From Chamaelirium japonicum (lineage: Eukaryota; Streptophyta; Magnoliopsida; Liliales; Melanthiaceae): a stretch of 64,000 nucleotides of DNA. The first letter of the stretch is position 1; the number at the start of each line of letters is the position of its first letter. Where the stretch lies: the NCBI GenBank assembly GCA_947650365.1, contig CANTAL010000130.1:558001-622000 (forward strand). Reading direction: 5' to 3'. Positions 13,820 to 28,379 of the stretch are shown one piece after another. The notes beneath the pieces are model-generated. The model had not been told where the DNA came from and did no database searches. It saw nothing but the letters and a program-made list of their open reading frames with translations. The position numbers were made by a program, and so were the translations under genes.

Positions 13820-15207
13820 CTAATTCATTCGTACGATCCATTCTAATTCCTTCGTACAATCCATTCTAATTCATTCGTACGATCCATTCTAATTCATTCA
13901 TACAATCCATTCTAATTCTTTCACACGATCCATTCTAATTCATTCGTACGATCCATTCTAATTCATTCGTGCAATCCATTCTATTTCATTCGTACGATCC
14001 ATTCTTACTCATTCGTACAATCCATTCTAATTCATTCACACGAATGTATCCATTCGTACGAATGAATTAGAATAGATTGTACGAATGAATTAGAATGGAT
14101 CGTACGAATGAATTAGAATGGATCGTACGAAGGAATTAGAATGGATCGTACGAATGAATTAGAATGGATCGTACGAATGAATTAGAATGGATCGTACGAA
14201 GGAATTAGAATGGATCATACGAATGAATTAGACTAGATCGTACGAATGAATTTGAATGGATACATTTGTGCGAATGAATCTAAATAGATTGTATGAATGA
14301 ATTACAATGGATCGTACGAATGAATTAGAATGGATCGTACGAATGAATTAGAATAGCTCATACGAATGAATTAGAATGAATCGTATGAATGAATTAGAAT
14401 GGTTACATTCGTGCGAATGAATTAGAATAGATCGTACGAATGAATTAGAATGGATCGTACGAATAAATTAGAATGGATCGTGGGAATGAATTAGAATGGA
14501 TCGTACGAATGAATTAGAATGGATCCACCGAATGAGTTAGAATGGATCATACGAATGAATTAGAATGGATTGTACGAATGAATTAGAATGGATTGTGCGA
14601 ATGAATTAGAATGGATCGTATGAATGAATAAGAATGGATCATACGAATGAATTAGAATGGATCGTGCGAATGGATTAGCATGAATCGTACGAATGTATTA
14701 GAATGGATCGTACGAATGAATTAGAATGAATCATACGATCCATTCTAATTCAATCGTCCGATCCATTCTAATTCATTCGCATGAATGTATCCATTCTAAT
14801 TCATTCGTACAATCCATTCTATTTCATTCGTACGATCCATTCTTAATCATTCGTATGATCCATTCTAATTCATTCGTATGATCCATTCTAATTCATTCGT
14901 ACGATCCATTCTAATTCATTCATACGATCCATTCTAATTCATTCGCACGATCCATTCTAATTTATTCATACGATCCATTCTAATTCATTCCTACAATCCA
15001 TTCTAATTCATTCGCCCGATCCATTCTAATTCATTCATACGATCCATTCTATTCGAATGGATCATGCGATCCATTCAAATTCATTCGCACGATCCATTCT
15101 AATTCATTCATACGATCCATTCTAATTCATTCATACAATGCATTCTAATTCTTTCACACGATCCATTCTAATTCATTCATACGATCCATTCTAATTCATT
15201 CGTACAA
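13820..15207 (+). repeat. Satellite segmental duplication, block A copy 1
   Basis: R, then F from 14058, then R from 14735, ending at the gene island. It includes the rare dyad TCTATTCGAATGGATCATG near 15048 and the ACAATGCATTC unit near 15136. The same order is found at 62030-63296 and, reverse-complemented, at 19710-21060 and in part at 29560-30060. Copy 1 is about 130 bp longer than the 62-kb copy through extra monomers near 14350-14500. Confidence 0.8.
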
Positions 15208-15870
15208 CTCCTTCCTAGCGGCCTCTCTGGCAGTGACGGCCTCGTCCCGCTCCGCCACGGCCTTTTTGAGGTCGTCGGAGGACTTGAGCTGGGACGCCTC
15301 CAGCTCGGCCATGCCCGACACCAGGGTCGCGACCCTCTGCCGAAGCTCCTCCGCCTCTTTCAGAGCCACGGCATGTGAAGCCCGCTGGAGCTCGTGGATG
15401 TGCTCGTCCACCTTGCGCTCAGACCCCCAAAGGGAATCATCGAACAAGGCGGCCAATGCCTTCCCGGCCCCAGCGGCCAGCGCCTGGCTCTGTTTCTCCG
15501 CCTACATAAGGAAGATGAAAAAGTTAGCGAGAATTAACATTTTTGGCGTAAGGGCAGAGAGGGCAAGAGGTACCTCGGCCAGGCGTTCGCTTATGGAAGC
15601 GAAGGGGGCTCGGACGAAGACGTTGCGGCCCAGCAGCTGCCGCACGTAGTAGGGCGCCCTCCCCTCCTCCGCAGAGGAGCCCGCGCTGGGACCCCCCGGA
15701 GCGTCGGTTGGAGGCGGCACGCCGGGAGAAGGAGTGGGGGGTGGCGCCTCTCCTGGGCGAGCTCCGGCTGCTGGCGGGCTCGGAGGGTCCGCCCTAGCCC
15801 CTTTGGCCTCCGACTCCGAGCTGAAGGACTCAGAGTCGGAGCCAATGTCCACGAAGCTAGGGGACCTATA
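15208..15870 (-). pseudogene. Fragment of an intron-bearing antisense gene from a Tat-like LTR element
   Basis: GC-rich island, unlike the AT-rich satellite on both sides. On the minus strand the upstream part (from about 15852) is acidic/Ser-rich (DIGSDSES), then Pro-rich, then a conserved block ending GRNVFVRAPF. A 72-bp GT-AG intron follows, then a predicted coiled coil with VDEHIHELQRA. Both blocks match the antisense gene of the outer LTR element (GRNIFARTPY and VDEHIHQLRQA, around 43.1-43.4 kb) without being identical, so the source is a different family. Both ends run straight into satellite. I see no target duplication, no LTR and no start or natural end. The satellite is R to the left and F to the right, so the island sits exactly at a strand switch. 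The paralogous satellite copy near 63296 lacks it. Function of the parent protein is unknown. Confidence 0.75.
15502..15573 (-). other. Putative 72-bp intron in the captured fragment
   Basis: Minus-strand reading gives GAG|GTACCTC at the donor and CTTATGTAG|GCGGAG at the acceptor, in phase 0. AT content is higher than in the flanking exons, as in plant introns. It lies between the GRNVF block and the coiled coil, the same place and phase as the putative intron at 43256-43346 in the outer LTR element. Confidence 0.65.
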
Positions 15871-18800
15871 GAATTAGAATCGAATATACGAATGAATTAG
15901 AATGGATCGTACGAATGAATTAGAATGAATTAGAATGGATCGTGCAAATGAATTAGAATGGATACATTCTTGCGAATGAATTAGAATGGATCGTGCGAAT
16001 GAATTAGAATGGATCGTACGAATGAATTCGAATGGATATATTTGAACGAATAAATTAGAATGGATCATACGAATGAATTAGAATGGATCGTACGAATGAA
16101 TTAGAATGGATAGTGCGAATGAATTCGAATCGATCGTACGAATGAATTAGAATGGATCGTACGAATGAATTAGAATGGATCATACGAATGAGTAAGAATG
16201 GATCGTACGAATGAATTAGAATGGATCGTACGAATGAATTAGAATGGATCGTACGAATAAATTAGAATGGATACATTCGTCCGAATGAATTAGAATGGAT
16301 CATACGAATGAGTAAGAATGGATCGTACGAATGAAATAGAATAGATTGTACGAATGAATTAGAATGGATCCTACGAACGAATTAGAATGGATCGTGTGAA
16401 AGAATTAGAATGGATTGTATGAATGAATTAGAATGGATCGTATGAATGAATTAGAATGGATCGTGCGAATGAATTCGAATGGATCGTACGAATTCATTCT
16501 AATTCATTCATACAATCCATTCTAATTCTCACACGATCCATTCTAATTCATTCGTACGTTCCATTCTAATTCATTAGCACGATCCATGCTAATTCATTCG
16601 TTCGATCAATTCTAATTCATTAGCACGATCCATTCTAATTCATTCGTACGATCCATTCTAATTCATTCGCACGATCCATTCTAATTCATTTATAGGATCC
16701 ATTCTAATTCATTCATACGATCTATTCTAATTCTTTCGCATGAATGTATCCATTTTAATTCATTCGCACGAATGTATCCATTCTAATTCATTCGTACGAT
16801 CCATTCTAATTCATTCGTACGATCCATTCTAATTCATTCGTACGATCCATTCTAATTCATTCATACGATCTATTCTAATTCATTCATACAATCCATTCTA
16901 ATTCTTTTACACGATCCATTCTAATTCATTCGTACGATCCATTCTAATTCATTCGCACAATCCATTTTATTTCATTCGTACGATCCATTATTACTCATTC
17001 GTATGATCCATTCTAATTCATTCGCACGAATGTATCCATAATGGATCATACGAATGAGTAAGAATGGATCGTACGAATGAAATAGAATGGATTGTGCGAA
17101 TGAATTAGAATGGACCGTACGAATGAATTAGACGTACGAATGAATTAGAATGGATACATTCATGCGAATAAATTAGAATGGATCATACGAATGAGTAAGA
17201 ATGGATCGTCATTCTAATTTATTCGTATGATCCATTCTAATTCATTTGTATCCATTCTATTTCATTCGCACGATCCATTCTAATTCATTCGCGCAATCTA
17301 TTCCAATTCATTCGTACGATCCATTCTAATTCATTCGTACGATCCATTCTAATTCATTCATACAATCCATTCTAATTTATTCGCACGAATGTATCCATTC
17401 TAATTCATTCGTACGATCCATTCTAATTCATTCGCACAATTTATTCTAATTCATTCATACGATCCATTCTAATTCATTCGCACGAATGTATCCATTCTAA
17501 TTCATTCATACGATCCATTCTACTTCATTCGTACTATCCGTTCTAATTCACTCATACGATCCATTCTAATTCATTCATACGATCCATTCTAATTCATTTG
17601 CACGAATATATCTATTCTAATTCATTCGTACGATCCATTCTAATTCCTTTGTACGATCCATTCTAATTCCTTCGTACGATCCATTCTATTTCCTTCGTAC
17701 GATCCATTCTATTTCATTCGTATGATCCATTCTAGTTCCTTCGTACGATCCATTCTAATTCCTTCGTATCCATTTTAATTCACTCATACGATCCATTCTA
17801 ATTCATTCGTACGATCCATTCTAATTCATTCATACAATCCATTCTAATTCATTCGCACGAATGTTTCCATTCTAATCCATTAGTACGATCCATTCTAATC
17901 CATTCGTACGATCCATTCAAATTCATTCGCATGAATGTAACCATTCTAATTCATTCATTTGATCCATTCTAATTCATTCGTACGATCCATTCTAATTCAT
18001 TTGTCCGATCCATTCTAATTCATTCGCACGAATGTATCCATTCTAATTTATTCGTACGATCCATTCTAATTCATTCGAACGATCCATTCTAATTCATTCG
18101 TAAGATCCATTCGAATTCATTCGTACGATCCACTCTAATTCATTCATACGATCCATTCTAATTCATTTGCACGAATGTATCCATTCTAGTTCATTCGTAC
18201 GATCCATTCTAGTTCATTCGTACGATCCATTCTAGTTCATTCGTACGATCCATTCTAATTCATTCGTATTATCCATTCTAATTAATTCGTATGATCCATT
18301 CTAATTCATTCGTACGATCCATTCTAATTCATTCATACAATCCATTCTAATTCATTCGCACGAATGTATCCATTCTAATTAATTCGTACGATCCATTCTA
18401 ATTCATTCGTATGATCCATTCTTATTCATTCGCACGATCCAGTCTAATGGATTCGCACGATCCAATCTAATTCATTCGCACGAATGTATCCATTCTAATT
18501 CATTCGTACGATCCATTCTAATTCATTAATATGATCCATTCTAATTCATTCGTACGATCCATTATAATTCATATGCACAAAGGTATCCATTCTAATCCAT
18601 TCGTAGGATCTATTCTAATCCATTCGTACGATCCATTCTAATTCATTCGTACGATCCATTCTAATTCATTCGCTCGAATGTATCCATTCTAATCCATTCG
18701 TACGATCCATTCTAATCCATTCGTACGATCCATTCTAATTCATTCGCATGAATGTAACCATTCTAATTCATTCATTTGATCTATTCTAATTCATTCGTAC

Positions 18801-19709
18801 GATCCATTCTAATTCATTCGTCCGATCCATTCTAATTCATTCGCACGAATGTATCCATTCTAATTCATTCGTACGATCCATTCTAATTCATTCGTACGAT
18901 CCATTCTAATTCATTCGTAAGATCCATTCTAATTCATTCATACGATCCATTCTAATTCATTCGTACGATCCATTCTAATTCATTCGCACGAATGTATCCA
19001 TTCTAGTTCATTCGTACGATCCATTCTAATTCATTCGTACGATCCATTCTAATTCATTCGCACGATCCATTCTAATTCATTCGTACGATCAATTCTAGTT
19101 CATTCGCACGAATGTATCCATTCTAATTCATTAATACGATCCATTCTAATTCATTCGTACGATCCATTCTAATTCACTCATACGATCCATTCTAATACAT
19201 TCATACGATCCATTCTAATTCATTTGCACGAATATATCCATTCTAATTCACTCGTACGATCCATTCTAATTCCTTCGTACGATCCATTCTAATTCATTCA
19301 TATGATCTATTCTAATTCATTCGTACGATCCATTCTAATTCCTTCGTACGATCCATTCTAATTCATTCGTACGATCCATTCTAAGTCATTCGTACAATCT
19401 ATTCTAATTCATTCGTACGAATGGATACATTCGTGTGAATGAATTAGAATGGATCGTACGAATGAGTAAGAATGGCTCGTACGAATGAAATAGAATGGAT
19501 TGCACGAATGAATTAGAATGGATCGTACGAATGAATTAGAATGGATCGTGTGAAAGAATTAGAATGGATTGTATGAATGAATTAGAATGGATCGTACGAA
19601 GGAATTAGAATGGATCGTACGAAGGAATTAGAATGGCTCGTACGAATGAATTAGAATGGATCATACGAATGAATTAGAATAGATCGTACGAATGAATTAG
19701 AATGGATCG

Positions 19710-21060
19710 TACGAAGGAATTAGAATGGATCGTACGAATGAATTAGAATGGATCGTATGAATGAATTAGAATGCATTGTATGAATGAATTAGAATGGATC
19801 GTATGAATGAATTAGAATGGATCGGGCGAATGAATTCGAATGGATCGCATGATCCATTCGAATAGAATGGATCGTATGAATGAATTAGAATGGATCGGGC
19901 GAATGAATTAATATGGATTGTAGGAATGAATTAGAATGGATCGTATGAATGAATTAGATTGGATCGTATGAATGAATTAGAATGGATCGTGCGAATGAAT
20001 TAGAATGGATAGTACGAATGAATTAGAATGGATCGTACGAATGAATTAGAATGGATCGTACGAATGAATTAGAATGGATCATACGAATGAGTAAGAATGG
20101 ATCGTACGAATGAAATAGAATGGATTGTACGAATGAATTAGAATGGATACATTCATGCGAATGAATTAGAATGGATCGGACGATTGAATTAGAATGGATC
20201 GTACGATTCATTCTAATTCATTCGTACGATCCATTCTAATATATTCGTACGATTCATGCTAATTCATTCGCACGATCCATTCTAATTCATTCGTACGATC
20301 CATTGTTATTCATTCATACGATCCATTCTAATTCATTCGCACAATCCATTCTAATTCATTCGTACAATCCATTCTAATTCATTCGTATGATCCATTCTAA
20401 CTCATTCGGTGGATCCATTCTAATTCATTCGTACGATCCATTCTAATTCATTCCCACGATCCATTCTAATTTATTCATACGATCCATTCTAATTCATTCA
20501 TACGATCTATTCTAATTCATTCGCACGAATGTAACCATTCTAATTCATTCATACGATTCATTCTAATTTTTTCGTATGAGCTATTCTAATTCATTCGTAC
20601 GATCCATTCTAATTCATTCGTACGATCCATTGTAATTCATTCATACAATCCATTTAGATTCATTCGCACAAATGTATCCATTCAAATTCATTCGTACGAT
20701 CCAGTCTAATTCATTCGTACGATCCATTCTAATTCCTTCGTACGATCCATTCTAATTCATTCGTACGATCTATTCCTAATTCATTCATACGATCCATTCT
20801 AATTCATTCGTACGATCCATTCTAATTCCTTCGTACGATCCATTCTAATTCATTCGTACGATCCATTCTAATTCATTCGTACAATCTATTCTAATTCATT
20901 CGTACGAATGGATACATTCGTGTGAATGAATTAGAATGGATCGTACGAATGAGTAAGAATGGATCGTACGAATGAAATAGAATGGATTGCACGAATGAAT
21001 TAGAATGGATCGTACCAATGAATTAGAATGGATCGTGTGAATGAATTAGAATGGATCGTA
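19710..21060 (-). repeat. Satellite segmental duplication, block A inverted copy
   Basis: Reverse complement of 13.8-15.2 kb. It carries the dyad GCATGATCCATTCGAATAG near 19848, the ATGCATTGTATG unit near 19771, the GACGATTGAATTAG unit near 20178 and the R-to-F junction at 20898, all in mirrored order. Confidence 0.8.
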
Positions 21061-24000
21061 TGAATGAATTAGAATGGATCGTACGAATGAATTAGAATGG
21101 ATCGTACGAAGGAATTAGAATGGGTCGTATGAATAAATTAGAATGGATCGTACGAATGAATTAGAATAGATCGTACGACTGAATTAGAATGGATCGTACG
21201 AAGGAATTAGAATGGATCGTAGGAATGAATTAGAATGGATATATTCGTGCAAATGAATTAGAATGGATCGTATGAATGTATTAGAATGGATCGTATGAGT
21301 GAATTAGAATGGATCGTACGAATGAATTAGAATGGATCGTATGAATGAATTAGAATGGATACATTCGTGTGAATGAATTAGAATGGATCGTATAAATGAA
21401 TTAGAATAGATTTTGTGAATTAATTAGAACTGATCGTACGAATGAATTAGAATGGATACATTCGTGCGAATGAATTAGAATGGATTGTATGAATGAATTA
21501 GAATGGATCGTACGAATGAACTAGAACGGATACATTCGTGCGAATGAATTAGAATGGATCATACGAATGAATTAGAATGGATCGTACGAATGAATTAGAA
21601 TGGATCGTACGAATAAATTAGAATAGATCGTACGAATAAATTAGAATGGATACATTCGTCCGAATGAATTAGAATGGATCATACGAATAAGTAAGAATGG
21701 ATCGTACGAATGAAATAGAATAGATTGTACGAATGAATTAGAATGGATCCTACGAATGAATTTGAATGGATCGTGTGAAAGAATTAGAATGGATTGTATG
21801 AATGAATTAGAATGGATCGTATGAGTGAATTAGAATGGATCGTACGAATTCAGTCTAATTCATTCATACAATCCATTCTAATTCTTTCACACGATCCATT
21901 CTAATTCATTCGTACGTTCCATTCTAATTCATTAGCACGATCCATGCTAATTCATTCGTTCGATCAATTCTAATTCATTAGCACGATCCATTCTAATTCA
22001 TTCGTACGATCCATTCTAATTCATTCGCACGATCCATTCTAATTCATTCATAGGATCCATTCTAATTCATTCATACAATCCATTCTAATTCATTCGCACG
22101 AATGTATCCATTCTAATTCATTCGTACGATCAGTTCTAATTCATTCACAAAATCTATTCTAATTTAGTCATACGATCCATTCTAATTCATTCACACGAAT
22201 GTATCCATTCTAATTCATTCATACGATCCATTCTAATTCATTCGTACGATCCATTCTAATTCACTCATACGATCCATTCTAATACATTCATACGATCCAT
22301 TCTAATTCATTTGCACGAATATATCCATTCTAATTCATTCGTACGATCCATTCTAATTCCTTCGTACGATTCATTCTAATTCATTCGCACGAATGTATCC
22401 ATTCTAATTCATTCGTTCGATCAATTCTAATTCATTAGCACGATCCATTCTAATTCATTCGTACGATCCATTCTAATTCATTCGCACGATCCATTCTAAT
22501 TGATTCATTGGACCCATTCTAATTCATTCATACGATCTATTCTAATTCTTTCGCACGAATGTATCCATTCTAATTCATTCGCACGAATGTATCCATTCTA
22601 ATTCATTCGTACGATCCATTCTAATTCATTCGTACGATCCATTCTAATTCATTCATACGATCAATTCTAATTCATTCATACGATCTATTCTAATTCATTC
22701 ATACAATCCATTCTAATTCTTTCACACGATCCATTCTAATTCATTCGTTCGATCAATTCTAATTCATTAGCACGATCCATTCTAATTCATTCGTACGATG
22801 CATTCTAATTCATTTGTACGATTCAATTCTAATTCATTCGTACGATCCATTCTAAAACATTCGTATGATCCATTCTAATTAATTCGTTTGATCCATTCTA
22901 ATTCATTCGTACGATCCATTTTAATTCATTCATACAATCCATTCTAACTCATTCGCACGATCCATTCTAATTCATTCGTAGGATCCAGTCTAATTCATTC
23001 GTACAATCTATTCTATTTCATTCGTACGATCCATTCTTACTTATTCGTATGATCCATTCTAATTCATTCGGACGAATGTATCCATTCTAATTTATTCATA
23101 CGATCCTTTCTAATTCATTCGTACGATCCATTCTAATTCATTCGTCCGATCCATTCTAATTCATTCGCACGAATGTATCCATTCTAATTCATTCGTATGA
23201 TCCATTCTAATTCATTCGTCCGATCCATTCTAATTCATTCGCACGAATGTATCCATTCTAATTCATTCGTACGATCCATTCTAATTCATTCGTAAGATCC
23301 ATTCTAATTCATTCGTACGATCCATTCTAATTCATTAGTACGATCCATTCTAATTCATTCGCACGAATGTATCCATTCTAGTTCATTCGTACGATCCATT
23401 CTAATTCATTCGTACGATCCATTCTAATTCATTCGCACGATCCATTCTAATTCATTCGTACGATCAATTCTAATTCATTCGCACGAATGTATCCATTCTA
23501 ATTCATTCATACGATACATTCTTATTCATTCGTACGATCCATTCTAATTCACTCATACGATCCATTCTAAGACATTCATACGATCCATTCTAATTCATTT
23601 GCACGAATATATCCATTCTAATTCATTCGTACGATCCATTCTAATTCCTTCATACGATCCATTCTAATTCATTCGTACGATCTATTCTAATTCATTCGTA
23701 TGATCCATTCTAATTCATTCGTACGATCCATTCTAATTCCTTCGTACGATCCATTCTAATTCATTCGTACGATCCATTCTAATTCATTCGTACAATCTAT
23801 TCTAATTCATTCGTACGAATGGATACATTCGTGTGAATGAATTAGAATGGATCGTACGAATGAGTAACAATGGATCGTACGAATGAAATAGATTGGATTG
23901 CACGAATGAATTAGAATGGATCGTACGAATGAATTAGAATGGATCATGTGAAAGAATTAGAATGGATTGTATGAATGAATTAAAATGGATCGTACGAAGG

Positions 24001-26242
24001 AATTAGAATGGATCGTACGAAGGAAATAGAATGGATCGTACGAATGAATTAGAATGGATCGTACGAATGAATTAGAATAGATCGTACGAATGAATTAGAA
24101 TGGATCGTACGAATGAATTAGAATGGATATATTCATGCAAATGAATTAGAATGGATCGTATGAATGTATTAGAATGGATCGTATGTGTGAATTAGAATAG
24201 ATCGTACGAATGAATTAGAATGGATCGTATGAATGAATTAGAATGGATACATTCGTGTGAATGAATTAGAATGGATCGTATGAATGAATTAGAATAGATT
24301 TTGTGAATGAATTAGAACTGATCGTACGAATGAATTAGAATGGATACATTCGTGCGAATGAATTAGAATGGATTGTATGAATGAATTAGAATGGATCGTA
24401 CGAATGAACTAGAATGGATACATTCGTGCGAATGAATTAGAATGGATCGTACGAATGAATTAGAATGGATCTTACGAATGAATTAGAATGGATCGTACGA
24501 ATGAATTAGAATGGATCATATGAATGAATTAGAATGGATACATTTGTGCGAATGAATTAGAATGGATCGTACGAATGAATTATAATGGATCTTACGAATG
24601 AATTAGAATGGATCGTACGAATGAATTAGAATGGATCGTACGAATGAATTAGAATGGATACGTTCGTGCGAATGAATTAGAATGGATCGAACGAATGAAT
24701 TAGAATGGATCGTACGAATGAATTAGAATGGATCAAATGAATGAATTAGAATGGTTACATTCTTGCGAATGAATTAGAATGGATCGTACGAATGGATTAG
24801 AATGGATCGTACGAATGGATTAGAATGGTTACATTCGAGCGAATGAATTAGAATGGATCGTACGAATGAATTAGAATGGATCGTACGAATGGATTAGAAT
24901 GGATCCTACGAATGGATTAGAATGGATACCTTTGTGCATATGAATTAGAATGGATAGTACGAATGAATTAGAATGGATCATATTAATGAATTAGAATGGA
25001 TCGTACGAATGAATTAGAATGGATACATTTGTGCGAATGAATTAGAATGGATCGTGCGAATCAATTAGACTGGATCGTGCGAATGAATAAGAATAGATCA
25101 TACGAATGAATTATAATGGATCGTACGAATTAATTGGAATGGATACATTCGTGCGAATGAATTAGAATGGATTGTATGAATGAATTAGAATGGATCGTAC
25201 GAATGAATTAGAATGGATCACACGAATGAATTAGAATGGATCATACGAATGAATTAGAATGGATCGTACGAATGAATTAGAATGGATCGTACGAATGAAT
25301 TAGAATGGATCGTACGAAGGAATTAGAATAGATACATTCGTGCGAATGAATTAGAATGGATTGTGCGAATGAATAAGAACAGATCGTGCGAATGAATTAG
25401 AATGGATCGTACGAATGAATTAGAATGGATCGTGCGAATGAATTAGAATGGATCGTACGAATGAATTAGAATGGATCGTGCGAATGAATTAGAATGGATC
25501 GTACTAATGAATTAGAATGGATCGTACGAATGAACTAGAATGGATACATTCGTGCGAATGAATTAGAATAGATCGTACGAATGAATTAGAATGGATCGTA
25601 CGAATGAATTAGAATGGATCTTACGAATGAATTAGAATGGATCGTACGAATGAATTAGAATGGATACATTCGTCCGAATGAATTAGAATGGATCATACGA
25701 ATGAGTAAGAATGGATCGTACGAATGAAATAGAATAGATTGTACGAATGAATTAGAATGGATCCTACGAATGAATTAGAATGGATCGTGTGAAAGATTTA
25801 GAATGGATCGGACGAATGAATTAGAATGGATACATTCGTGCGAATGAATTAGAATGGATCGGACGAATGAATTAGAATGGATCGTACAAATAAATTAGAA
25901 TGGATCTTATGAATGGATTAGAATGGATACATTCGTGCGAATGAATTAGAATGGATCGGACGAATGAATTAGAATGGATCGTACGAATGAATTAGAATGG
26001 ATCGTACGAATGAATTAGAATGGATACATTCGTCCGAATGAATTAGAATGGATCATACGAATGAGTAAGAATGGATCGTACAAATGAAATAGAATAGATT
26101 GTACGAATGAATTAGAATGGATCCTACGAATGAATTAGAATGGATCGTGTGAAAGATTTAGAATGGATTGAATTAATGAATTAGAATGGATCGTATGAAT
26201 GAATTAGAATGGATCGTGCGAATGAATTCGAATGGATCGTAC

Positions 26243-26248
26243 GAATTC
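26243..26248. repeat. Recurring GAATTC switch junction
   Basis: F satellite ending in an ATTCGAATGGATCGTAC unit meets R satellite at GAATTC, followed by an R unit with the ATACAATCC linker. Copies in this orientation are at 3882, 16490, 21846, 26243, 34822 and 63981. The reverse-complement form is at 28643, 32401, 35709 and 56134. The shared flanks show a single origin followed by segmental copying. Confidence 0.85.
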
Positions 26249-28379
26249 ATTCTAATTCATTCATACAATCCATTCTAATTCTTTCACACGATCCATTCTA
26301 ATTCATTCGTACGTTCCATTCTAATTCATTAGCACGATCCATGCTAATTCATTCGTTCGATCAATTCTAATTCATTAGCACGATCCATTCTAATTCATTC
26401 GTAAGATCCATTCTAATTCATTCGCACGATCCATTCTAATTTATTCATAGGATCCATTCTAATTCATTCATACGATCTATTCTAATTCTTTCGCACGAAT
26501 GTATCCATTCTAATTCATTCGCACGAATGTATCTTTTCTAATTCATTCGTACGATCCATTCTAATTCATTCGTACGATCCATTCTAATTCATTCGTACGA
26601 TCCATTCTAATTCATTCATACGATCTATTCTAATTCATTCATACAATCCATTCTAATTCTTTCACACGATCCATTCTAATTCATTCGTACGATCCATTCT
26701 AATTCATTCGCACAATCCATTCTATTTCATTCGTACGATCCATTCTTACTCATTGGTACGATCCATTCTAATTCATTCGCACGAATGTATCCATTCTAAT
26801 TCATTCGTACGAATCTATTCTAATTCATTCATACAATCCATACTATTTCATTCGTACGATCCATTCTTACTCATTCGTATGATCCATTCTAATTCATTCG
26901 CACGAATGTATCCATTCTAAATCATTCGTACGATCCATTCTAATTCATTCGTACAATCCATTCTATATGATTCATACAATCCATTCTATTTCATTCGTAC
27001 GATCAATTCTAATTCATTAGCACAATCCATTCTAATTCATTCGTACGATCCATTCAAATTCATTCGCACGATCCATTCTAATTCATTCGTACAATCCATT
27101 CTATTTCATTCGTACGATCCATTCTTACTCATACGTATGATCCATTCTAATTCATTCGCACGAATGTATCCATTCTAAGCCATTCGTACGATCCATTCTA
27201 ATCCATTCGTACGATCCATTCTAATTCATTCGCATGAATGTAACCATTCTAATTCATTCATTTGATCCATTCTAATTATTCGTACGATCCATTCTAATTC
27301 ATTCGTCCGATCCATTATAATTCATTCGCACGAATGTATCCATTATAAACCATTCATACGATCCATTTTAATTTATTCGTATGATCCATTCTAATTCATT
27401 CATAAGATCCATTCTAATTCATTCGTACGATCCATTCTAATTCATTCATACGATCCATTCTAATTCATTCGCACGAATGTATCCATTCTAGTTCATTAGT
27501 ACGATCCATTCTAATTCATTCGTACGATCCATTCTAATTCATTCGCACGAATGTATCCATTCTAATTCATTTGTACATATGATCCATTGTAATTCATTCG
27601 CACGAATGTATCCATTCTAATTCATTTGTATAATCCATTCTATTTCATTCGTACGATCCATTCTTACACATTCGTATGATCCATTCTAATTCATTCGCAC
27701 GAATGTATCCATTCTAATTCATTCGTACGATCCATTCTAATTCATTCGCACGATCCATTCTAATTCATTCGTAAGATCCATTCTAATTCATTCGTACGAT
27801 CCATTCTAATTCATTCGTACGATCCATTCTAATTCATTCGCACGAATGTATCCATTCTAATTCATTCGTACGATCCATTCTAATTCATTCGCACGATCCA
27901 TTCTAATTCATTCGTACGATCAATTCTAATTCATTCGCACGAATGTATCCATTCTAATCCATTCGTACGATCCTGAATTAGAATGGATCGTACGAATGAA
28001 TTAGAATCGATCGTGCGAATGAACTAGAATAGATTCATTCGTGCGAATGAATTAGAATGGATCGTACGAATGAATTAGAATGGATCGTATGAATGAATTA
28101 GAATGGATCATCTGAATGAATTAGAATGGATCATACGAATGAGTAAGAATGGATCGTACGAATGAAATAGAATGGATTGTACGAATGAATTAGAATGGAT
28201 CGTACGAATGAATTAGAATGGATCATGTGAAAGAATTAGAATAGATTGTATGAATGAATTAGAATGGATCATATGAATGAATTAGAATGGATCGTGCGAA
28301 TGAATTCGAATGGATCGTACGAATGAATTAGAATGGATCGTACGAATGAATTAGAATGGATACATTCGTGCGAATGAAT

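Larger units (their letters stand above)
1..15207. repeat. Satellite tract 1, 23/28-bp monomers in both orientations
   Basis: Continuous satellite with no gene. The forward (F) monomer is the core GAATGAATTAGAATGGAT plus linker CGTAC (23 bp); a 28-bp form uses linker ACATTCGTGC. R is the reverse complement. Orientation map read by eye: F 1-1342; R to 2918 with a short F piece at 2165-2184; F to 3884 with a short R piece at 3126-3147; R to 4409; F to 4562; R to 5774; F to 6809; R to 6878; F to 9580; R to 9747; F to 10969; R to 11037; F to 13209; R to 14057; F to 14735; R to 15207 with a short F piece at 15051-15066. Linker variants CATAC, TGTAC, CGTAT and CGTGC and core variants GAGTAAG, GAAATAG and GAAAGAATTAG recur in fixed order, so higher-order repeats exist. 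Boundaries are good to about 10 bp. Confidence 0.95.

Noticed and set aside
15208-15870. Host gene exon pair in the satellite
   Set aside because: The conserved blocks match the antisense gene of LTR elements, and both ends are cut off by satellite.
15874-16068. Minus-strand open frames in satellite with IHSNSFVRSILIHS-like peptides (also 20023-20211, 36658-36891, 61114-61299)
   Set aside because: They follow the repeat through all three frames (23 is not a multiple of 3) and have no start context or homology; they are shadows of the monomer.
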